From NCBI RefSeq assembly GCF_025399195.1, contig NW_026252160.1, positions 32,602 to 96,601 on the forward strand: a stretch of 64,000 nucleotides of DNA, written 5' to 3'. Numbering within the stretch: the first letter of the stretch is position 1; each line of letters begins with the position of its first letter. This document shows positions 10,020 to 21,469 of this stretch, in pieces. This DNA is from Umbelopsis ramanniana AG. Its lineage: Eukaryota > Mucoromycota > Umbelopsidomycetes > Umbelopsidales > Umbelopsidaceae. The notes under the pieces were generated by a model that was not told the origin of the DNA, searched no databases, and was given only the letters and a program-made list of their open reading frames with translations. The translations under genes and the position numbers were made by a program.

Positions 10020-12052
10020 CTATTCCTCGTAAATGCTCTCAACGCCTTTGACACGGATAATCATCTCACCCGGAGATGCGTCATTGCTCTCATCTACTTC
10101 CTGGAGTGTCTCAATCACACCAACATCGGATAGAATATGGATAGCCTTTTGGAGGTTGTGTCGTCGTTCTTGCGCTGGTGGAAATTCCTAAACCAAATCA
10201 ACCCTAATGTAAGTATATAACATTGGATGGAAGCCTGATCCATAGCAACTATCGCTTACCCTAGCCAGGACCTTGACGGGAACCCCTCGTTCAAGAATGT
10301 CAATCATGGAATCGTCTTCTTCTGATCTCTGACCGTCCTTCTTCAGGGTTGGTTCATCACTAAAGAGCATTTCTATGATTCGTCCCATAGTAGCTCCAAC
10401 CGTGCCTTCAGGGAACAGGATCTTGCACATGGTCTTCATCTGTTTGATCGAGTGCCGCTTCCACTGTTTGCGATCCGTCTGTGTCACTGTAGATATCTGC
10501 GAGAGGGATACAAGAGGATAAGGAAGGCGGGAAGGCCAACTTCATGAGTGGAATTCGTGTATTTACCGTGGTTCTATCTTTTTGGATTTGCTGCAAATAA
10601 CTTCGGGCTTGCCTCTCGTACTCTTCCAACAGCTGTGGATCTCCTATATGGGGAGACAAAAGGGATTGGTATCAAAACAAATGTCAGTGGACAAGATGCA
10701 TGTCGTACCTTGATAGGGAGAATTGCATATTCGCTCCAACACATCTTGTATGTACCGTAAATGTTGTGGGTAAAACTTCCAGTGGGGCTCTGAAGTGAAA
10801 ATAAGAGAAAGCATGTATTAGTACGAGAAAGCCCAATTGCGGATCAGGGAGAAGGCATCGCCTACATACCATCGTTGCCGAGGGTATTGTCAAGATCTGC
10901 TTCCACAAGTTTCCGCCGCCGTGACTTCTTTGACTCTGACATGATCCCGTCGCCAATGGATCCAATCGTGGACCTTCTCTTTGACTGGATCATTTTTTTC
11001 TTTTGATCCAATTTGAGTTCAACGGAAGCAAGCTCAGCTGTAAGTTGACGCTTGCGTATTTCGTACTGGGACTCTTGTGCGGTACCATCCTGGTTGGGGA
11101 AGCGTTAGTATTGTATCAAAAAAAAAAATAAAAAAAATCATCCATCTCCCAGACGTGCGTTACTTCACACCCACAGTAAACGCCAAATTAAAAATATAAA
11201 ATTGCTACTTACAGAGGCGGCGTTTTGCTTTCTTTGCTGCATTCGCTTTGTGTCTTGCTTCAATTTGTACAGTTGATGCTCCTAAGTACGTTGAAAGGGA
11301 TCACGACTGTGTAAGCGAAGCTCCCAACCTTGTTCCATTTCATAAAACTTGCCTTTTTCTCAATCTCTTCAGCACGGTCCTCAATTGTGCGAATCAAACC
11401 ATCTTTCTTCAGTTTTAAACTCTTAAGCCGTCGCATAGCTTCAGCCGACGCTTGATCGATTTTAGATCTATCCTCATCCCCTGCACGATGGTGTAAATTC
11501 TCAAGACGCTGTTTTTCGTTTACTTTCAATTGCTGATGTTTCATTTCCTCTTCCTGTTTCTCCACGGTGGCTTCCAGTGTCTGTTCTTCACTGAGAAGTT
11601 TGGCCATGACTGACTCTGCTTCCGAGAGAAGGGTATCTATTTGTGGACGGATATCTTGCGCTATCTGAGACTGAGCTGATTTGATATCCTTTTCCGAGAC
11701 CAGGTCATATTGCTGTAAGTAGAGAGTGAGTTCAGGGCAAGCACCGTAGCTGATGCGGATGGTGGAATGCGACTTACTCGCTGAAAGGACATGACATGTT
11801 TGAGACGCGTGAAATCTTTGGTGGTAGGCTGTAGCAACTCGACGGATCCTTGAAGCTGAATGTAACGAGAGGTGAGATGAGCGCGCTGACATGCAGGAAA
11901 AGCAGACAGACGAATCTTACAGCACTGAGAGTAAGTGACAATTTCTCGACCGAGCCCTGTAAATTTTCAAGCACACTATGTGGTTTTGCCCATGAGCTTT
12001 GCTTCTTTGACAGATCATGGGAGCGATCATTAGTAGCTGCTTGCGTGAGCAT
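10020..12052 (-). CDS. SPC19: Spc19-like DASH complex protein with long C-terminal extension
   Basis: The nine exons are 12052-11921, 11855-11778, 11712-11353, 11281-11213, 11089-10870, 10789-10709, 10643-10567, 10496-10260 and 10187-10020 (473 aa). Residues about 28-125 show the Spc19 pattern: two LQGSVE/L repeats, TTKDFTRLKHVM, QYDLVSEKDIKSAQSQI and DIRPQIDTLLSEAE. Spc19 is a subunit of the DASH/Dam1 ring that couples kinetochores to microtubules. It is normally under about 200 aa. Here a long coiled coil (about 125-260), a basic stretch (RRRK) and about 200 residues I cannot assign follow. Exon 3 ends in a GC donor (AAG|GCAAGT). An upstream in-frame ATG at 12139 would add 29 residues. The Spc19 assignment is by eye and fairly firm; unity of the whole model is less so. 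Confidence 0.72.
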
Positions 12053-13259
12053 GATTGTACAAAGTGAAACGCGTTTCTTGAATGGCCAAAAGTTGACGAC
12101 AGGGAAACGCGAGTCTCCGGCCGGGATTATTTTCCCCATAAAAACTCCCACTTTACTTCTGCTCTTCCACCGGGGAAATTAGCTCAAATCCCGAGTCAAG
12201 CAGAAGCCGGAATAACTAAAACTTCCGTTGTGGGTATGCTCTACGTTGTAAAACATTACGCCGGCTTAATATCTCTCTCGACCTCGTTGTCCGCGCAGTC
12301 CTTTGGTATTTGCTGCCTTGCTGAACAACGCTGATTCCTCCATCTCAAAATGGAAAATACTAATTACCATATTCAGAGCAAATTGTCCGTGATTTTATTT
12401 TTCTTTCTGTGATACTAATGATTTCCTGCTCTTAAAGAGGTGTCTGCTCTCAAGCAGACAAGAATGATAAAAAAAGGCCCAGGGAAAAAACAGTAATTTA
12501 AAAAAAGACCAAGCTAAGCACAAGTCAGCCGACATCTTCGCCCTACTGAATTATCCTCATCCTGTTTGCTTCGCGCCCAGGTACCATTTCCAGGCAGTGA
12601 TCTTCCTGGGTTCAGCAAGTGGTGTGGTTGAAGACAGGGGTGGATATACAAAGCAAAATGCGCGGGTGGTCCTCTTCATCAAAAAAGGACTAAGCTCCAC
12701 GTTTCTGATGAAGTTGGCCACGAGTGCTCACACATACCCTGACCATAGTGCATGGGAACTCCACCTCCCAATGACACGCGTGGTATTGAGAGCTGGACCC
12801 ATTTGGAAAGGCTCATCAGGCAACATAAGCGTCACACTAACGAAGTCATAAACCAGTTATCGTAGAGTTACTGAATACCGGCAATGCAGTTTTCCAAAGC
12901 TGGAACACACCCACATTGTCCAACGGGGAACGTGACCAATAATAAAAAAAGGTGGGTTCATCAGCCCAACATCGATGATAATAAAGCCATTGGCGCTCTG
13001 GCATGATAGGAAAACTTTATACATGTCTGTTTGCGTACAATCATAAGTAAACGAAAGGGCTAGAAAAGGGAGTACAATTATCAATTTTTTTCTATATGAT
13101 GCTAGATTTATGATACAAATGGAACCAGAGAAAAAAAAATTGACAGCTTTGAAACAGTTCAGGGTATGATATGCGGGGGAGGTTCGTTGTGTACAGAATG
13201 CTTGAGGGTATGAGGGTGACAGGTTAATTTCTTTTTTTTTTTTTTTTTTTGGTTTTTTT
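12053..13259. other. 1.2-kb gap between SPC19-like 5' end and C2H2 gene 3' end
   Basis: This holds the presumed SPC19-like promoter and the 3' UTR of the zinc-finger gene. It ends in a long T-run (about 13232-13259, with one GG break) directly after the C2H2 stop on the minus strand. Short frames such as 12597-12851 have no splice support or family resemblance. No RNA gene was seen. Confidence 0.45.
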
Positions 13260-14156
13260 TCACTTGCGAAGACGGTTGACTTTACGGTTTTCCAAAGCAA
13301 CCACGGAGCATGGAGCTCCTACCACTCTCTGATGTCGGCTAAGAGCATCTTGTCTTGCAAAGGCCTTATGGCAGTATTCACAACTGAAGGGTTTAACGTT
13401 GGAGTGAAGCTTATTATGGCGATTTCGATCATGCTGGCGAGCAAAGCGACGGTTGCATCCAGGAAACTGGCAAGGAAAAGGCTTTTCGGCAGTGTGAGTT
13501 CGTTTATGCGACTTTAAGTTGTAAGGACGAGTAAACTTCTTGTTGCACTCTGGATAATCGCATCGATAGCACTGTTCAGGTTTTGATGACTGCTTAGCTA
13601 TCTTCTTCATCGCCGTGGTGTTGAGGGTCTTTCTTGGTTTGCTTGGTTGTTTCTTCACAGTCTTTGGCTGTGACATTGCAGTGGTAGACGAGTTGGTGAG
13701 CGGTGCCGCCACAGAGAAGGTAGAAAATAAAGCGTTGCTGGTAGTGCAGCGGTGAACAGATGGTGATTGGTGTTGTAGCTCAGGTTGTGGGGAGTGGGTG
13801 GATGCCAGCATCGGACTCACGTCATTGTAAGGGACAGTCGGAGCCGGGCTCCATATCAACACCGAAGGGGCGATGGACGTAGCATACGCTGGGTCGACTG
13901 AGCAAATGGGCATCATTGGACTGCCGGCTAAAGAGGGAGACGGACTAGGGTATTCCAAGGCACCAGCATCGAGCATCTGAGGGGGTTTCGTTTCTTGGTA
14001 TGTATCAAAGATGGGTTTAGCAAGGTCTTCATTGTAGAACACCGGAAATGATTCATGTTGGGCGGTGTGAGGATCAGCCGTCACCACGAACTGCCACGGG
14101 TGCATTGGGTATCCATACAAATGACTGTTGTCAACAGCGAGATACGGGTCAAGCAT
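13260..14156 (-). CDS. C2H2 zinc-finger transcription factor
   Basis: A single exon gives 298 aa from the only in-frame ATG (MLDPYLAVD). Residues 1-205 are Ser/Pro/Thr/His-rich and probably form an activation or regulatory region. A basic patch (KPRKTL, AMKKIAK) precedes three fingers near the C-terminus: [10 protein letters not shown]...[15 protein letters not shown]...HNKLH and CEYCHKAF...HQRVVGAPC. The third has His then Cys as its last ligands, giving a C2HC-like finger. This arrangement (finger 3 [10 protein letters not shown]) is seen in fungal stress and development regulators of the Crz1/Azf1/Rsv type. The target genes are unknown. Confidence 0.9.
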   Translation of the reverse strand: MLDPYLAVDNSHLYGYPMHPWQFVVTADPHTAQHESFPVFYNEDLAKPIFDTYQETKPPQMLDAGALEYPSPSPSLAGSPMMPICSVDPAYATSIAPSVLIWSPAPTVPYNDVSPMLASTHSPQPELQHQSPSVHRCTTSNALFSTFSVAAPLTNSSTTAMSQPKTVKKQPSKPRKTLNTTAMKKIAKQSSKPEQCYRCDYPECNKKFTRPYNLKSHKRTHTAEKPFPCQFPGCNRRFARQHDRNRHNKLHSNVKPFSCEYCHKAFARQDALSRHQRVVGAPCSVVALENRKVNRLRK

Positions 14157-14372
14157 GGTCAAAGTAGAAGGGTTGTCAAAGTAGTAGAGAAAAGGGACGA
14201 GAGAATGGAAAATAACCAAGCAAATGGCAGGTATTTATGTAGTGTCGACAGCCCAACCATGGTGGTATTTTTTTCCACCAATGAGATGGTACAATGGCCA
14301 TTTTGTCCGTTGGGGGTGGTACATTGCGAGCTTTTGTGTACTCTGCCATTATTATTATTTTTTTCCCATTTC

Positions 14373-14397
14373 TTTTTTTTTTTTTTAAAAAAAAAAA
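14373..14397. repeat. Poly(dT)-poly(dA) inverted run
   Basis: Fourteen T are followed directly by eleven A about 220 bp upstream of the C2H2 start codon. Such tracts are commonly nucleosome-excluding; hairpin formation is also possible. Confidence 0.6.
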
Positions 14398-14963
14398 TCA
14401 TACGCCCAACCTTCTCTTTGAATATTGCGCTATCGGTCTTACACCCTGGAAGAGCATCGGCGTAGAGGTGGATGGGTTTCCATGGAAGCAGGGTGGTAGA
14501 CTGACCCCGAGTTCTAGTCAAATATATCAGACAGTCGTTACACTGCAGGAGATTGAAAGGATCTGCTCACAATGTCTGTTAATGGCATTTGTTCTCCCAG
14601 TCGCTTTTCGTGACTTTAACATTGGAATTAACTGGGTACGTAGCTGAGATATCCACCACAGAATGTTCTTAGCCTATTTGGAAGTTGTGTAGTATAAAAG
14701 AAAGTTTGTCCTCCCAACAGCAACTTGCGCTAGAAGTAGCATTGATTTCGGCCTTCTCGCTCCACCTTCCATTTTGGCCACCCGGGTGTGTAACATCCCA
14801 ATCGGGCATACATTGGAAGGTCTCTTACTTACCTTTTCTTTAACGCTGTTGCTTGTTCCAGCGACTGGCAGCCATCCCCTTCTGTTGCTTCTCGTCAAGG
14901 AAGTCTGTAATAGGGAAATCTCCGGACCGCCTTTCATTTCAATACCCGCATAGTCCATGCATG

Positions 14964-14977
14964 ACCCTAACCTAACC
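14964..14977. repeat. Telomere-like interstitial motif
   Basis: CCCTAACCTAACCC is two telomeric-type units (C-strand). The counterpart GGGTTAGGGTT at 16163-16173 is in the opposite orientation 1.2 kb away. Confidence 0.4.
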
Positions 14978-16162
14978 CACCGCCGAAGTCTACCATGTCA
15001 GGCTAGCCAATGGAACCTTATACGAGCCTCCTTGAGCCACGTCCCATCCATACATCATTTTGCCCCATCTTGCATTGACACCATCGAAAGGGGGGCTGAC
15101 TAAATATTTTGGTAACGGCGCTGTAGAGGTTTAAAAAAAGATTTCAACCTGGTATAATTACTATTTGTCGTACCAGAAAGTAGCTAACCTTCCCCTCATA
15201 ACGCGTAAGAAAAAAATAAAAAAGTTATTTTTATGTTGTGAATGCTTCATGGTCAAGCCTCATTCTTTGGTGTGACCTCGGGCTGGGGAGAGTGGCATGT
15301 GGTGAGGCTGGAGGATAGCATCACTGCCATCAACCCACTGGTGAGGATAGCATCATCAGCTGGACAGAGTGAAGGAGGCTCACTCATGGCTGAAACACAC
15401 CAGGTCCAGTTCATAGACGAAGGACAAAGCCATGTCCTTTCACGCTCGGCCCAAGGTCAACCCACTTAGTTCCTAGATCGGCTGGTTAGCGTGAAGAAAC
15501 TTTCAAGTCATGGTTCGTCACTTGACGAAAAAAATCTCACTGGTTCTATTAGCGGCCGACGGGATTGTACAACGGTCTTGTCCATGTTCTATCGGGGGCT
15601 GTCGTCATTTATTTATTTTTTCTATCTCCTACGCATGCTGGAATATTCCCCTGCGCTGCACGTGTTAGAAGAAGGCCCTGGACAGAAAGCCTGAAGCCTT
15701 CGTTTATAAAGGTGGTTCACACAAAACTCAGCTACGAGAAAAGGACGCAGACATTTTGGTACGCCGATAGTCATTTTGCAAAACCCGAAGTCTGTTTTGG
15801 CTCAACCGGCGGCTTCGGGGATGTCTTATTACTATTTTTGTATGATTGCTGCTGCTTTTGTGAATGTTTAATCCAGCCACTTTGATGCTAACCATTACCG
15901 AACTTGTTTGCCGTCACCCCGCGGATTTAGCTAGAAAAAGCGGTTACCTCGTCATTGCCGGTTGAGTACAGCTTAGCATTTGCATATTTAGCAATCCATT
16001 CTCACCCGGTCAGTTAAACGTTTGCGCTCCATCCATGTTGACCGGTCTGTCTTTTTGTGGTATTCATGGAAGATACGTACATTGATGAGTGTGTTGGTTA
16101 AGAAATCCAACGAGTGCTCGCTCTCATGTTGGCTCCCTGCCAGAAGTGTGTGCGGTCTAACA

Positions 16163-16173
16163 GGGTTAGGGTT
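16163..16173. repeat. Telomere-like interstitial motif (G-strand)
   Basis: GGGTTAGGGTT lies about 107 bp before the PIG-U start. It could be a Teb/Rap-type activator site (telo-box) rather than a telomere relic. Confidence 0.4.
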
Positions 16174-16279
16174 CAACCGGTGTCGACCTACAGGCGGACC
16201 GTGACTGGCATTGAACATCCTTGCCCTTTCATCGCACCACTGTCAACCAGGCACGGTGAATCACCCATTCATAATAGCT

Positions 16280-18057
16280 ATGATGACCAGAAAAGCCATT
16301 CTCATTCCACCACTCGCATTCATTTTACGCATCGTCCTTTTCAATATCCCAACTATCGCCGATACCCTTGCCACACGCGTTGAAGTCGTCACACCGATAA
16401 CAAGCTTTAAGCGATGTAAGTGCTTTGTACCAATCCCCGCCTGGTTTGGAAATGTCAGGCATACAAGTTCCTCTTTAGGAGTTGATGATTAATACAATCT
16501 ATAGTGACGGAAGGCTTGTATCTGTATGAAAACAGTGTGCCCCCCTATGACAATGGCATATTTCACCAAGTAAGCGATTGCAGAGCATTACAACCTCGGT
16601 CGTTTCAATGTGGTTAAACCGTATTTCAACAGGCACCCTTTCTTCTTGTCTTGTTCTCAGCCCTCACATCGCTCTCACCCTTGGCTATACCAATCGTGTA
16701 TGCAGGCGTGGATACGTTCATTGGCTATGCCTTGGTCGTCATCACTCAGATGAAACAGAAAAACTATGCAAACGCACCCAAGCTGGAGGTCGAGAAGGAA
16801 ATGGCTCCCATCGACCCATGGACGGTGGCAGCCTTGTATTTATTCAATCCGCTTACCATCTTATCGTGCGTGTCTAAATCCACTCTCATCTTTACGAATC
16901 TTTCCGTCGTTCTTTCCGTCGCATTGGCATTGAAAGGTACGAGACCAGTTTCCTGAACATTTGGCATGGCTTGGTTTGGAAAACGGGTGTTGACCTTTGT
17001 GTATATAGGAGATGCGATCTACAGCATGTTCTGGGTGGCCATCGCTTCATACCTCAGTTTTTACCCCGCTATGCTTATGCCAGCGTTGGTTCTTATCATC
17101 TCCAAATGGACGCCGAGCAACAACAGCACATTGGTGAGGATGAATAGGTTGATTGGAAATATCGGTATGGGATATGCCATGTTTGCATTCATGATCAATG
17201 CTCACACATTCATCCAGGTGAAGCAGGCAAGAGCTTCGACTTTCTATTTTGTAGCTTGGCTAGCCCTGTTCTTGATATCTTCACGCATACTGGTTGGATC
17301 ATGGGATTATTTGTATTCGACATACGGTACCATGTAAGTTGGATGTGAGACAGGGCAGGACGTCAAATGTAGTGTACTCATGCGTTTCCTCACGACAGTC
17401 TTTGTCTGACTGATCTGACTCCCAATGTCGGCATGTTTTGGTATTTCTTCATAGAAATGTTCGACCAATTCCGCAACTTCTTTTTGGTCGTGTTCCAACT
17501 CCACGCTTTTATCTTTGTTGCGCCTCTCTGTATTAAAATAAGGTGCGTATAAGGGACCACAAAAGAAGTCTCATCCTTGTGCATGTATTGATTCATCTTG
17601 TAAAACTAGGGAACATCCTGTCTTTGTCATCATTGTCCTCAGTGGCATGATGTCCATTCTAAAAAGCTATCCCTCGGTGGGTGATGCTGCCCTCTTCCTT
17701 GGCCTCCTTCCAGTCCATGACGAGCTGTTTAAATGTGAGTCCGGGATTTTCTTCATCCTACTTTCCATGTATATAGTTTAGTTATGCCGACAGCTAACAT
17801 TCCTCCACTCTCTCCTAGATGCTCGCTACGGGTTCTTGGTCACCAACCTCTATCTCTATTCAGCGGCCCTGGCACCCATCTTTTGGCATCTGTGGATCTA
17901 CGCCGGCAGTGGCAACGCCAACTTCTTCTATGCCATCACTTTGGTCTATAACCTCGGCCAGGTCTTGCTGTTGATTGATCTCGTGTACGCTGTTCTTCGT
18001 CGATCCTACGACATTGCCAACCCTCATACAATCGGAAAAGAAGTTGTACATAAATAA
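16280..18057 (+). CDS. GAB1: GPI transamidase subunit PIG-U / Gab1
   Basis: The seven exons are 16280-16415, 16505-16569, 16633-16936, 17009-17333, 17399-17542, 17610-17734 and 17819-18057 (445 aa). PIG-U is a polytopic ER membrane subunit of the GPI transamidase that attaches GPI anchors to proteins. Diagnostic strings are LTEGLYLYENSVPPYD, DPWTVAALYLFNPLTILSC, LTPNVGMFWYFFIEMFDQFR and SVGDAALFLGLLP. Hydrophobic segments recur along the whole length (at least eight). ATG 16280 is immediately followed by a second ATG. This gene and the GPI-type wall protein at 37651 belong to the same pathway, but their linkage is probably coincidental. Confidence 0.95.
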
Positions 18058-18357
18058 TACCCACCACCCCAAACACAAAAGAAAAACCGCTCTGCTTTTT
18101 CATATAATAAAACATGTTATCTATTTTGCGCAAACGTGCAAAAAATATTGGGGGGAAGTGAAGAGACATTGAATTTTCATCTGAATTTTAGAAACAGAGG
18201 GGAATATAAGGAAAAGATAAATGGATAAGTAATGGATAAAATGAAAGAGAGGGAAAAAAAATACAATAGCTGATGGATGAGGGGAGATGGATAGTTTCTT
18301 TTTCATTTGGAGTTTTCTTTGGATGGATGGGAAAAAAGGTCCATGATCTAGGTGTTT
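18058..18357. other. 300-bp gap between convergent PIG-U and FZO1
   Basis: The gap is AT- and purine-rich 3' UTR sequence, with AATAAA-like signals near 18103-18110. No further feature was seen. Confidence 0.4.
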
Positions 18358-20914
18358 TTAGAGCTTGGCCACTTCTTCCGTGTTGACGGATTCAACCTTG
18401 GAGCGCATTTCGTGGGTCTGGTTAAGGACGCCGGAGAAGTACTTCATGGCTTCCTCTGACAATTGAGCCTTTTGAACCATTTCACCGCGCATCTTCTCCT
18501 TGTTGTCCACGGCCTTTTGGATTTGATTTTGAAGTTCCCAACCTTCGATGCGAAGCGTCTTGCGAGATGCCCGAGCAATACGGTAGCTTTGACCTTCGTT
18601 ATGGTTGGAGTCCTTGACAGCCGCCTTGAACTTGCGGCTAAGCTTGCGCTCAACAGCATGACGCATATCAGAGACGACATACACAACAAGACCAACACCA
18701 GCCACAGACATGGCAGGGACCATCCAGCGACGAACAGTGTTGACACCGACAACGTTGGATACATTCCAAATGCTGGACACAACATTTTGAACCCCCATGA
18801 CACGACCACCCACCATGGTGACAGCACCAAGGGACATGGACAGAATGGAGAACTTGTCGTTGAAATCAATGTCGAAGAAATCAGTGGCTTCGATTTCAAC
18901 AAAGATGCGTCTATCACGGCTCTTCAAGAACATGCTATCGACATCGACGGTGCGGGGATATTCACCGATCTCGCTGGTGCCAAGTTGGTGAATTTCATCC
19001 ACAGTGGTGCTGGTGGTTTCTTTGGCGTGAGATTCAAGAGCCTTGACTTCCTTCTGGAGAGTATGGGCCATGGAATCTACAACATCCTGAGCGTATTGCC
19101 AGATTAAGAACAGGCCGGGATATTCCAAGTTGGAAATGGCACCTTCGATTTGATCGACGGTGGCATCCAAACGAGTGTGAGCAAACGTTTGTAGGCTACG
19201 GACGGAGTCCTCGGCGAGTTTCTCAATTTGATCGAAAATACGATCACGAGCAGACATGAGTCGTTCATAAGCAGGTTGGTCGGCTTGGAGTTGGGATTCA
19301 ACGCGCTTGAGGTCCTTGCTGGCTTCGTCGTGGTTGGATTCGGAAATGACGTGAAGGTCGGAAAGAATGTTCAACAAGTAGTTCTTAGCTGGGGACAACT
19401 TGGACTTGACACGATTTTCCAGTACAAAGGCACGAAGGCGTTCTTCCAAGCGAGCAAATTCTTCGGGGTCGAGTTTGTGAGAACCTTCCTCAAGATCGAC
19501 GCTACCAGCGCTGACGAAATGGACGAGGTCATCAGCATCCGCATAGGTGGCGGGAGAGAGTTGACGAATCTGTTCCAGAATGAGACGCTTGCAGCGATCC
19601 TTATCTCGAATGCTATCAAAGCGGTTGACGACAATGAAAATGTGAGCTTTTTCGTTAGCAGCATTCCAAAGGAATTCCTTGCCCTAAGGCGCAAACGTTA
19701 TAATTTGGTTAAAAATCAAATCATAATGCAAACAATCCAGTAGGCGGCTAACTTACCGAAAGAGTAAAGTGATTCTCGGCACTAACAACGAAAACAACAA
19801 CATCAATCTCCTCTTGACGAGCAAAAACGGCGGTGGTCTTCAAAGAGTCGGTGTTCAAGCCTGGGGAGTCGATAAGGGCAATATCCACAACACCGTTATG
19901 CAAAAGACTCTCTTCAGTTTGACGACGGTCAGTTGTATAAATCTTGAGCATCTTGTAAGGTGAAGTCTCATCGATGACAGTCTTGTAGAGATGACGAAGT
20001 TCAATGACTTCGTAGGTGGATGCATCGGCGCGATTATAAGCAGCAACATCCTTAACAGCGTGAGCTTGTTCGACACCATCATTGAGCGTAGCATCCAAGA
20101 CTTCACAGAACGTGCTTGTGCATGGCTGTTGGTCGCTCGGCAGAATTTCACGCTTGAGCAAAGCATTCACAAAAGTAGATTTACCAGCGTTCAAATCACC
20201 GGTAACCAAAACCTTGGACGAGGTATCGGCGACTCGCTTATGGATTTTTTCAATGTGGGCAATGCTTTGGGCAAGACGGTCATCCAACAAAGCTGTAATA
20301 GATTCTTGGGCTAGGTTGTTGACATCTGCGATATGATGGCCAACCTTAACGTCCAAGTTGAGAACATTCAATTTAGAGCGGAAAGCATTAGCAACTTCCG
20401 AAGTCAAGATACGGTGAGCCTCTGTGGCAGCTTTCACTTCTTCTTGGTCTTCTTGAAGACCACTGAGAGAGTTAGACCGCTTTGGCATATGACGTTGTAA
20501 TTCGGACTCAATAGGCATATTAATTAATGTCTGTGAGCGTTCGAGAGCTTGGCGTTGGATGGTAGCATGCTCGTTTCCAGAAGGTGAGTCTTTCACCTTT
20601 GGGTAGTAGACCATATGGTGACCATTGAATTCACGCAAATCCTTAATGGCAGAAGAGGTCTTGGTAAGCAAGTCCAATAGACGAGTACTCTTGTCAGCAA
20701 AAATTTGCTGCTCTTGTTGAGCGTTTAATCTATGCTGCTGAACACTGGAGGGTGTCGTTTTCGAAGGTTGTTCAGAGTGACGGTTCCAGACTTCCGAACG
20801 CTTGCCAACACCAAAGTAGTCGGGGGAGGACAATTGGTCTTCGGGCAGACGGATTTTCTGGTTGGTGAATGAGGAAGTTGAAGTTCCCTTTGCTCCAAGA
20901 TATTGAGCAGCCAT
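18358..20914 (-). CDS. FZO1: Mitofusin (outer mitochondrial membrane fusion GTPase)
   Basis: The two exons are 20914-19757 and 19683-18358 (827 aa). It is a dynamin-family GTPase that tethers and fuses mitochondrial outer membranes. The G motifs are G1 GDLNAGKST (about residues 239-247), G2 threonines in QQPCTSTF, G3 DSPG (about 349-352) and G4 NRFD (about 406-409). Heptad-rich regions flank the GTPase. Two hydrophobic segments (about 665-685 and 703-725) form the membrane hairpin, followed by a C-terminal coiled coil (HR2) ending NTEEVAKL. The layout and length match fungal Fzo1. It is divergent from the HPC2-like gene with a 555-bp gap. Confidence 0.96.
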
Positions 20915-21469
20915 GATGCGAGGCGAAGGAAGATATCAGGTGCTAACGAAAGGGGGGAAGTAGGCACCGAATGTAAAGGAAATGGACGAAAGGTGTTGAT
21001 AAAATCAAGCGAAAAAATTGTAGGGTTGTGTTGTACAAATAGTATTATAAAATACCGATGACTTCACGAAAATACTTGGCTTCCGATGCTGACAGCCAAT
21101 CATTGCTTCAATTCGTAAACCCCCGCGCTTTGGGACAGTGAAACTTTCCAGCGCAAAGAAGCTGGCTGGCGGACAATCTTTTATTAATCGTGATGGCCAA
21201 CATGCCCAGATAACTTTGAATCAAACTGAATGAAAGACACTTAGAATAAGCTACCATAGTGTTATTGATTCCAGTGAAATTGGCTTGTTTTTCTCTTGTT
21301 CTATACGTTTCTTTGATCGGTCCGACAGGGGAATCCACCTTGACCTGAAGCTACTGCTAGTGACCGCTTGCCGCTCAACGCAGCTTTTCAGCTGTAAAAA
21401 ATAAATAGCACACGCTGCCAAAATAAAATAACTGGGCCCGCTTTCCAAACTGCAACCTTATACAGCAAA
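20915..21469. promoter_or_regulatory. Divergent promoter region FZO1 / HPC2-like
   Basis: This 555-bp AT-rich region separates two divergent start codons. No distinctive motif was recognised beyond T/A-rich tracts. Confidence 0.4.

Larger units (their letters stand above)
14157..16279. promoter_or_regulatory. 2.1-kb gap between divergent C2H2 and PIG-U genes
   Basis: This is a long regulatory-type gap upstream of both genes. It contains a T14A11 inverted run at 14373-14397, a telomere-like CCCTAACCTAACCC at 14964-14977, its G-strand counterpart GGGTTAGGGTT at 16163-16173, and a short duplicated GAGGATAGCATCA (about 15311 and 15345). Frames up to about 106 codons are present, but none has recognisable protein features. 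Confidence 0.45.

Noticed and set aside
14674-15885. Several frames of 75-106 codons in the 2-kb gap between C2H2 and PIG-U
   Set aside because: They lack recognisable domains, consistent splice sites or natural composition, and overlap one another on both strands.
18463-20336. Several long plus-strand frames over the FZO1 region
   Set aside because: They are complements of the strongly supported mitofusin exons with intact G-motifs.
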